The notes under the pieces are model-generated. The model saw nothing but the letters and a program-made list of their open reading frames with translations. It did not search any database and was not told where the DNA came from. A program made the position numbers and the translations under genes. This document shows positions 56,790 to 64,000 of a stretch of 64,000 bases of DNA, in pieces. The first letter of the stretch is position 1. Each line of letters begins with the position of its first letter. This DNA comes from Saturnia japonica (lineage: Eukaryota > Arthropoda > Insecta > Lepidoptera > Saturniidae): the NCBI GenBank assembly GCA_033032175.1, contig CM065306.1, positions 21,931,001 through 21,995,000 on the forward strand, read 5' to 3'.

Positions 56790-58580
56790 ATCAGTCAAGT
56801 GCGAGTCGGATTCACGCACCTAGGGTTCCGTTATTGTACAGTCATATTCATGGAAGTAATTAGGTAGGTACAGCCGGTCTAAAAACAGTAGACAAAAAAT
56901 GAGGGCGCCACCGCCCTTTACATAGCAACACCGTATACTACGAACTAAACAGCTTTGATAATTACTTACTATTTATCATATTATTTTAAGTAAGCACTTG
57001 TACGCGCATAAAAGTAATATAGCTTATTTCTATAGTAGATACTTAATAATTTTTGTAATCTGAAGGAGAAATAAAAACACTTTATTTACATTTTTTTTAA
57101 TTTGTTTATTTTTTTATAAGATTACATTCTAAGATTTGATTTATTAAACATTAATAAGTATAAAGGTGTAATAGAAAGAAATCTAACAAAATCTTAATTA
57201 GAATAAAGCATATAAAAATTTATTATCTGTCTAAGAAAATAAGAGCTTACTCTTTATTCGCGGGGTATATGTTCGGTAAATATACTGCGAATACAGAACC
57301 CGTGAAAAAGGAATGGTAATTTTTATGGGATTATAGGGGATACATTCCTAGATGACAAACTAAAAAACAAGTATATATAAAAAAAAATTAATAGAAGTTT
57401 CTGACTATTACACTATAAAAGAAATGAACTTTCTGCCGGATTGCGCACCTGTCGAAGTCAACTCCTTTTTCGGGCGTCCTTTTCTGTGTTTAGCTGGAGT
57501 GCCGAATTTCCCTTTGTTTTTGGAACCTTCAATAAGAATTCGTCATACTGTAGCTTTTCATTTACCTAAAAGTAATATACAACATCATAAGTATCAAATT
57601 CGTTCTACTGTACTACAAATATCGGTCATACGACGCATAGATTTTATAACCTCAACATTTAAAAAAACAAGCAAAAAAATCATGGTAGTATCGACATAAA
57701 TAAGTTTTTATAAAATAATAGACTTTGTTTTTACGAATAAGTAAAATATTAATTGAAAACTAACCGGTCATATCCGCTGTTCGCTTATAAACATCTTCTA
57801 ATTCGGTGAGCAATTTGCCGGCCTGAAATTCCGTTAAACATCTCATGAACACTTTGTCTATGACTTCGCGCGTCCCACTACGAATTTTACTGTTCATTGC
57901 TCATTAATATACATAAATTTCTTGAAGATTTAAGAGAAAACTTTGTCGGATTTAGCAAGTAACGTAAAAAAGACGAACAATGTTTATACTGTTATGACTT
58001 ATGACAGACTTGACGTTTTTTTAGTGTTGCCAAAAATAGAATCAAATTAGTTCCGCGTTAATTAATTTCTACTCTTTTTAGACAGACTATAACGTTACTG
58101 ATGAAAGCACCGAACAGTTCTAACGAAAAGAAACTATAATGAGGGACAAACTCAATTTTGCTATAAGAAAACTGTTGTTCCCATATATAAATATATGCCA
58201 CATTCAGTTTACCAACTGCAAAAAAATATCTTTTTTTAAATTGTGATTTGATAATAAAGTTACGGTTTTTGGATTTTTCCATTACTTGTGCTGTAAGACA
58301 TCATTTCTTGTCAAATTTCATAATTCTAGGTGAACTGGAATAACCGTATAAGTTTTATTTCCTTTGCGTTAAAATATGCGGCATAAACAGCCGTATCTTC
58401 TGATTGCTTTGACTTAGAAGTTTGATTTTTTCACTGCTCCAAGAGATTGTAAACCTGGATATTTGAAATGAATTTCAACTTGATAACTCCACGGGATCCC
58501 GACAAAAAGGGTCTTGACAGACAGACAACAAAGTGAACCTAAGAGTTCCTTTTCCTTTTGAGGTACGGAACCGAAAAAAC
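56790..58580 (-). mobile_element. Probable decayed DNA transposon enclosing a transposase pseudogene
   Basis: Left segment TCAGTCAAGTGCGAGTCGGA ... CTAGGGTTCCGTTATTGTAC. Right segment CTTGACAGACAGACAACAAA ... TTTTGAGGTACGGAACCG. Parts pair as inverted sequence (CAGTCAAG/CTTGACAG, GGTTCCGT/ACGGAACC). These tracts are familiar bordering sequences in many insect genomes. Between them, on the minus strand, lies the transposase-like pseudogene at 57412-57897. Exact ends and target duplication are not established. Confidence 0.5.
57412..57897 (-). pseudogene. Two-exon DDE-transposase-like gene remnant (N-terminal part)
   Basis: Minus strand. Exon 1 (57897-57765) begins with ATG and encodes 44 codons including TREVIDKVFMRCLTEFQAGK and YKRTADMTG. 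It ends at a good splice donor (G then GTTAGT). An acceptor (TTACTTTTAG) precedes exon 2 (57565 onward), whose frame reads RILIEGS, then KFGTPAKHRKGRPKKEL. The order (helical N-terminus, helix-turn-helix, intron in the HTH, Lys-Phe-x-Thr-Pro and GRPKK tract) resembles IS630/Tc1-like DDE transposase-type genes common in insects. Two TGA codons near the start of exon 2 and an early stop (about 57412) make it a pseudogene. The catalytic domain is missing. Family assignment is by general resemblance. Confidence 0.5.
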
Positions 58581-61152
58581 ATTAGGTTACCGTTGCATAA
58601 TGCTCCATTCTCTCCCTCTGACGCGCAGTTCAGTGTTCATATCGATGCCAACGAAAACCTACAATGTAAAATAGATTTTACGCATGAAAAAAAAACACTT
58701 TTATAGTCTCTTTCTATTATGTATTCAAATGATTATTATTAAAAGTGTTATTTCTATAAACAATCGTTTAACAGATGTAATTGGCCAACCCTGGCCCCGG
58801 TTTTGTAATCTGACCGACTGACTATACGATAGTTGTAAAATTAATATAACTTTAGTGACCAAATTGATTGCATACTAGATTCTGATTAGAATTGTGAATT
58901 AAATGATTGTTTTCATGTTGCGGCTCATGACGTGACGTCATGAATCACAGTATGTAAGTAGTGGCGTTATCTCACGTACACGTAGCCTTAGAAGCAGTGA
59001 AGGTCTAAATATGTGTGTAAACAATGCGTTCCTAAGCCTATCACGGACATGAGAGCCGTATGAATAACAAATTCCATGCATTAGTACTGCTCTTTGTATA
59101 AATATAGGGAATTATACTGCTCGAACAATGCGCCACTGTTGTTGGCGCCACGCTGCATAGTGCGCGTACGCAACAGCTAACAGCCGCGGCTATCTCAAAC
59201 CGTATCACTAGGGCTGGCATTTTATTTATGATTTTTTTAATTTTACTAAATTGTCAAACAAGGGTATGGCCCACGGCCTTACGGTAAGCGGTTAACGCAA
59301 CCTAGAGGCGCTTGTAACACTATAAGTACCTATCACTAGTGCGTTAATGACCTTGAAACTTTCTTCCCCAAGGGGCTCTGCAAACCCTACTCACCGAAGG
59401 ATACAACGCAAAGTATTCTGTAGGATGGAGATATTCCATTAGTCGGACTGGCCCAAGTAGATAGAAATATCCAAAGAGCTCGGCTAGGCAGTGAGGTTCA
59501 AGTTACAAGCTGAAGTTCTATATTTATGTTAGTTAATTCCGTGACCAAAGCACGTTTCATTAAAAACAGTGTTTATTTTCTTAATATTTAGCTTGAAAGT
59601 ATCTCCTTTTTACCCGACTGTGAAATAGGAGGGTTATGTTTTATAAGCGTGTGTGTGTATATGTATTTATTTCTTTGTCACACTCTGTATCCTAAACGAC
59701 TTGACGGATTTTAGCATACGAGGTGTCGTTCGATTCGTCGTAATTGTGGGAGTGACATAGGCTATATAATATTTAATTACGGGAGGGAATGAGATAAAAG
59801 GCAATAATAGAACAATATTTTTTTATAGCAAAGTGTTTTTGTTTTTTGTTGCGGTCGGATTGTTTGTTTCCATTTGAATAATTTGCTATAGTTCAACTAA
59901 TGAACTTTAACTAATTATTGTAATTATATATTACTGATGTAAACAGTTTCATAGAATAGGTATATGCGGCTCTGGCTCGCACATTTAGTGTTCATCTTCC
60001 AAGTGTTCAGGTTTTTCACTGCTACATACTTCTGAACTGTCTGCTAATAGTTTTACAAGTTGAAATATATTTCATTTTACGAATAAATAATGAAGCCTTT
60101 AGTTTGTAACCAGGGAGTATGAGATCGACGTTCCATGTCATCAATGTACCTATTCGAATAGTACACCTAAGCTAAGGAGTTGACAGCCCTAAATATAAAC
60201 ATATATTAGTAGTGGATCAGATAATACAGCGACGCGCGGGCGCTTCTTCCGGCGCCAGTCTGAATGGATTAACATCTAATGTGAATATAATGACGCGAGG
60301 CTACAGCGCTGCATAGCGCTGCGCTTAGCACTCCAGAGTCCAGAGCACTTCATAAGCATATTATATTATCTCTAAATATAACAAACCCACAGGCATAAGC
60401 TAGTTAAAATGCTCATACAGTTAACCTATAGAATGCTTCGCATAAACAATGCAAAGCACACGCGTTCTACTCAGAAATACTTACGTGACTGAACAATTAA
60501 TTATGTTTTTATAAAATCATAATGGTGCAACGTAATTTATGTCGTGTTCCAAAGTTGGTTCATCGCTTTTCACGCCCCTGTATAAGAATCTTCGAAACAA
60601 AATGTTTACAATATACGAAAAGCGTTAAAATTCTTTATAGAGCTCACGTGACTTCCCGAATAATTAAACATGTAAAACGTCGCTTTTACTAAAATATAAC
60701 AATTACGATTATAATTAATTAAATGGTCAAACAATAATAATTGCTTATTATCGTGTTTATATCCATTAATTGTTATGTGCATTTGTTTCTTTAGATAAGT
60801 ATAGGTACATTTTATCTAAATATTTACCATTGTACAGGCTAGATTTTTAAATGTATGCACAGTTGTTTGTTGGCGTTCCGATGTCGATGCCGATGATTAC
60901 TCACTTTGTGATTATATTCAATCAGGCGAGGATAGAAGTATGTGGAAGTGAGAATTTAGGTAGGTCTGCATTCAATTAAGTTATCTAGGTGTCCTTAATA
61001 GAAAACTGCAACGATATAACCAATTTGATTACAAAGCAATATTGACAGAAACTGCAGAAGACTACAGGAGGGGAGGGGGGAAATAACTGACATATTTAAA
61101 CGACATCAAAAAAACAAAGGACTTCCTAAAATTTCTTAAAAACTTGGCTGGT
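58581..61152. other. No recognised gene
   Basis: TGACGTCA at 58933-58940 sits in a larger palindromic context (CATGACGTGACGTCATG). 59600-59780 (TTACCCGACTGTGAAATAGG ... ) resembles a widespread insect repeat of unknown class. CpG-rich spots at 59145-59200 and 60225-60330 are without open frames. Confidence 0.4.
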
Positions 61153-61323
61153 ACCGACTCCAAAAATAAGAATAATTGTATATTATTGTCCTAATAACAT
61201 ATGTGGCAGACGAATTATTCGTAGAAATATTAAATTGAGTTAAAAAAGGATATTTTAAAGTAAATTAACAACGTAATTATTTTTAATTTTTAGTGCATTT
61301 TTTCAGAGTATTTTGGAGTCGGT
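61153..61323. mobile_element. Small inverted-repeat element (MITE-like)
   Basis: Perfect 13-bp inverted repeats ACCGACTCCAAAA (61153-61165) and TTTTGGAGTCGGT (61311-61323) enclose 145 bp of AT-rich non-coding DNA. Flanks: GGT to the left and TTT to the right give no clear target duplication. The same ACCGACT(C/T) type of end occurs in many insect repeats. Confidence 0.6.
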
Positions 61324-62675
61324 TTTGTCTTTATGAAAAAAGTTTATATTGTATCTTTAATAGTGTAAAATTATTTTAGCAACAAACATCTTTTTGTATT
61401 ACTAAGTATATAAATAAAACAAATATAATGTAAACTTGTAAAACTTGTAATGTAATTGTAATAAATTCGTAATCCAGTTTGCCCGAAGCCTTGAAATTGT
61501 CTACGGTCTTGGTATTTCGTCTGAAGCCTTCGATATGCGTATATATAACGTAGAAACAAATCTGAAAATGTGACAATAAAAATATTGTATAATATATTAC
61601 CAAATTAATTTAAATAAGATATTATGAATTGAAAGGTATCGCGAGATGAGTCTTCGTCCTCGCACCCCGTACCTCACACGGTACTTTGCCGTCCGCGCCT
61701 GCGTTGTATAGCGTTCATGTTTACTCATCGCATCCAGACAATCCAGTCCATGCGCCTGGTGCTTGTGTGTGTGTGTGTGAGCGACTGGATGTAGGGCGAT
61801 TAACGTAAACACAAAAAATAGATCAAATACCTAACCTAGTATCAAAATAATATTATCGTACAAACTACAATCAAACTGCGTTCACTTATAACAGAATATA
61901 CAACTATGTAAATATTAATTATAATTTATAACTGTTTACGTTATCCTATTTACTTTTACTCTTTGATGATTTATCTGCACCAAGTCGAGTGCAAGGCAAG
62001 GACGAAACGTCCGTTTCTCGAAGCAACACACGGCATTTTTGACCACCCTGTAACTTCGTTGTGTATAAAGCAAGTTTCAATTTTCAGACATCAAGAGAAC
62101 ATACTATCTGGCTATATTACCAATATACCTTATAGTTTACGAATTATCGCTAGTCAAAATTTTTTTATTTTGTCACTGCTTGTTGCTATAAACTCAAGCT
62201 CAAGAAAACAGATGTACGTAATAGTAACAGTGACTCCTACAATATTTTATGTCATGTTACAAGAATATGTCAACCTTATGGTCTTGTCATTAATTAAAAT
62301 GTTTTAGACTTATATAATTAGGCACAGTAGATTCTAAAGAATGGAATTTAACGTGTAAAAGATAGGCCAGATGTTAGCCAAAATTACTCGTTTCTTTTAC
62401 ATCCGACTTCTACATTTGTCTGTCTATGAGATTTCATTACTTTTTTATAGACAAACCGTCTCAAACGCGACTTGTGCGTTTTTAGAGCATGTTTTCTTGG
62501 GATTTATTATTACTATTTTACAAGTGCAGTAATACTATCATTTGGTTTTCTCTTTTAAATATATCTATTTATTTAAATCTTTAACTATTCATTTGTAGAG
62601 TAATCTTAGGGTACAGTATATTAAATACTCGGGTGCAAGGTTTCATAACATTGTGTATAATTTTTGAAATAAATA
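61324..62675. other. No recognised gene
   Basis: AT-rich. A (TG)n run lies at about 61764-61780. The 114-codon open frame at 61963-62307 has two hydrophobic stretches but no recognisable family and no splice or promoter support. Confidence 0.4.
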
Positions 62676-62830
62676 TCTTAGATCGCATTCAAAATCAAAA
62701 TCAAAATAATCTTTATTCAATTTAGGCCATAAGAAGGCAATTATGATTGTCAAAACACTACGCCGCCGCGCCGGGTCGAAAAACGTCCTAGACATAGAGA
62801 AAAACCGGTAAGAAACTCGATCGGGTTTAT
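62676..62830 (-). mobile_element. LINE 3' end
   Basis: Read on the minus strand it ends GGCCTAAATTGAATAAAGAT followed by TATTTTGATTTTGATTTTG: a poly(A)-signal-like AATAAAG and a short GATTTT repeat tail, a very common lepidopteran LINE terminus. Only about 150 bp remains. Confidence 0.6.
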
Positions 62831-62863
62831 CTTTTTTTGTCAACTGTACAAATGTTAATGATA

Positions 62864-64000
62864 GGTCGGGGAAAAAGTTTGTTCGCATTTTTATATGAAA
62901 ACTCAATACATTTTTTTCAAAGTTTATTTACATTTATTTACGGTATATATGTGCCGTTTTGTTCGATGACTTTCTGCCATTTTGTAGGTAGAGACATGAT
63001 CCCGTTACTGCAGAAACTTTAGGACTTCTGATAAAAAAAAAAACTACACAAATAGTTTTGGCAGACTTCTCTTAATGTTAACCTTACAGAACCTAAAGAA
63101 TTCTGAAGAGACCGAAATACCTGAAAAACTGAAGGTGCAAAGTCAAGGCTATATGGTGGACTAAAATCTCCCAGCCAAACTCTCTTAATTTTTGCTGAGG
63201 GTCTAAAGATGTGTGTGGTCTAGCGTTTTCGTGATGAAAGACCACATCCTTCCTGTTGATCAATTCTGGCCGCTTTCTCTCAACTTCTTCCTTTAATCTT
63301 ATCAGTTGTTGGCAGTAGTGATCCGAATAGATGGTCTTGCCTGGAGGTAAAAGCTCATAATGAACAATATTCCCTTCCAGTCCCACCATATACACAGCAT
63401 CAACTTATTTCGAGTTAGCCCAGGTTTAACCACAGTCTGTGAAGCCTGGCCGACCTTAGGCCACAACCTTTTTCGCACGTTCTTGTCGTACATGATCCAC
63501 TCTTCATCGCCAGCTATCAATCTCTTCAAAAACTGCTCGGTTTCATTACGTCTCAATAATGAATCGCAAATGAGTACACGATTCATTTGGTATCTCTCCG
63601 TGAGCTCGTGTGGCACCCAAATACGACTTTTTTGGTATAGCCAGCTTTTTTCAAATGGGTTAAAACTGTTTTGTGGTCAATTTCCAGTTCTTCAGCTACA
63701 TCGTAACTACTGATATGCCGATCTTGACCCAATTTTTCAAAATTGGCGTCCATTTTATTCGTAACAGGAAGACTAGAGCGAGGTTCATCTATAACATCAA
63801 AATTTCCGGACTGAGAACGTTTGAACCATCTTTGTGCTACTCTTACGGACACTGTATTAGGTCCATAAACATCACAAATTTTTTTCGCTGCTTGAGTTGC
63901 ATTTTTGCCTTTTTTGTAATAATATTTTAAAATGTATAGAATTTCTTCATTAGATTCATTCATTTTTAAAGAAAGAAAAACAAATGAAAAATAGCGTGAA
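62864..64000 (-). mobile_element. Second mariner transposon, runs off the window
   Basis: Left terminal repeat begins GGTCGGGGAAAAAGTTTGTT at 62864, after TA at 62862-62863. The transposase remnant is on the minus strand, so the other terminal repeat should lie about 100-200 bp beyond the window end. Different from the copy at 27874-29142 in both terminal repeat and protein; the protein looks cecropia-like. Confidence 0.85.
63093..63963 (-). pseudogene. Mariner transposase pseudogene, second family
   Basis: In three frames. N-terminal (63963-63583): MNESNEEILYILKYYYKKGK and VAQRWFKRSQSGNFDV (helix-turn-helix region). Middle (to 63302): IAGDEEWIMY with the first catalytic Asp, and CIWWDWKGI. 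C-terminal: VVFHHENARPHTS, where the second catalytic Asp is Glu. After another frame change the region of the third Asp reads LDFAPSVFQVF, with Val in its place. At least three frameshifts. Non-functional. Confidence 0.9.

Noticed and set aside
61963..62307. 114-codon open frame as a membrane protein gene
   Set aside because: Hydrophobic stretches come from AT-rich codons; no family, promoter or splice support.
1..64000. CRISPR arrays, rRNA or tRNA genes
   Set aside because: No regularly spaced identical repeats with unique spacers, no rRNA-like sequence, and no cloverleaf with recognisable A and B boxes was noticed by eye. A tRNA scan was not possible.

Overview
The window looks like transposon-rich, gene-poor nuclear DNA from an insect, most likely a moth or butterfly. 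I judge this from the AT-rich background, from several Helitron families with ends typical of Lepidoptera (5' TCTATAC... / TCTATATATTAATACG..., 3' hairpin then CTAG, inserted between A and T), from LINE tails of lepidopteran type, and from mariner, mag-like Ty3/Gypsy and BEL/Pao elements. No intact host gene, rRNA, tRNA or CRISPR array is visible. All long open frames belong to transposable elements. The best candidate for host coding sequence is one short exon-like stretch at 9350-9444.

Layout. 1-6.6 kb: a Helitron-like stretch, a 5'-truncated LINE on the minus strand, a dispersed repeat, and a large imperfect direct duplication (about 3655-4870 and 5099-6592) separated by a tandem pair of ~110-bp units. 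6.6-10 kb: mostly featureless, with the candidate exon. 10-22.5 kb: a Helitron district holding six copies of one family in both orientations, two copies of a second family, LINE tails and a G-rich minisatellite. 24.4-25.2 kb: two LINE fragments head to head. 27.9-29.1 kb: a complete but dead mariner with both terminal repeats. 29-43 kb: sparse, with a hAT-type MITE (35671-36001), three more Helitron-like copies and nested repeat debris.

43976-54877 is the centrepiece. It is a Ty3/Gypsy (mag-like) element on the minus strand, with 161-bp LTRs and a 5-bp target duplication. A BEL/Pao element (46344-52495) with 272-bp LTRs and its own 5-bp target duplication sits inside its reverse transcriptase. 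The host Gypsy carries two in-frame stops and altered active-site residues. The BEL element is nearly intact except for a one-base frame change between its gag-protease and pol frames. LTR divergence (3 of 161 versus 2 of 272 positions) agrees with the nesting order.

56.8-58.6 kb holds a decayed two-exon DDE-transposase-like gene between short inverted sequences. 61.15-61.32 kb is a small inverted-repeat element. The window ends inside a second decayed mariner (62864 onwards).

I found no convincing new biological system. The most informative items are the dated nested retrotransposon, the precise Helitron boundaries, and the exon candidate.
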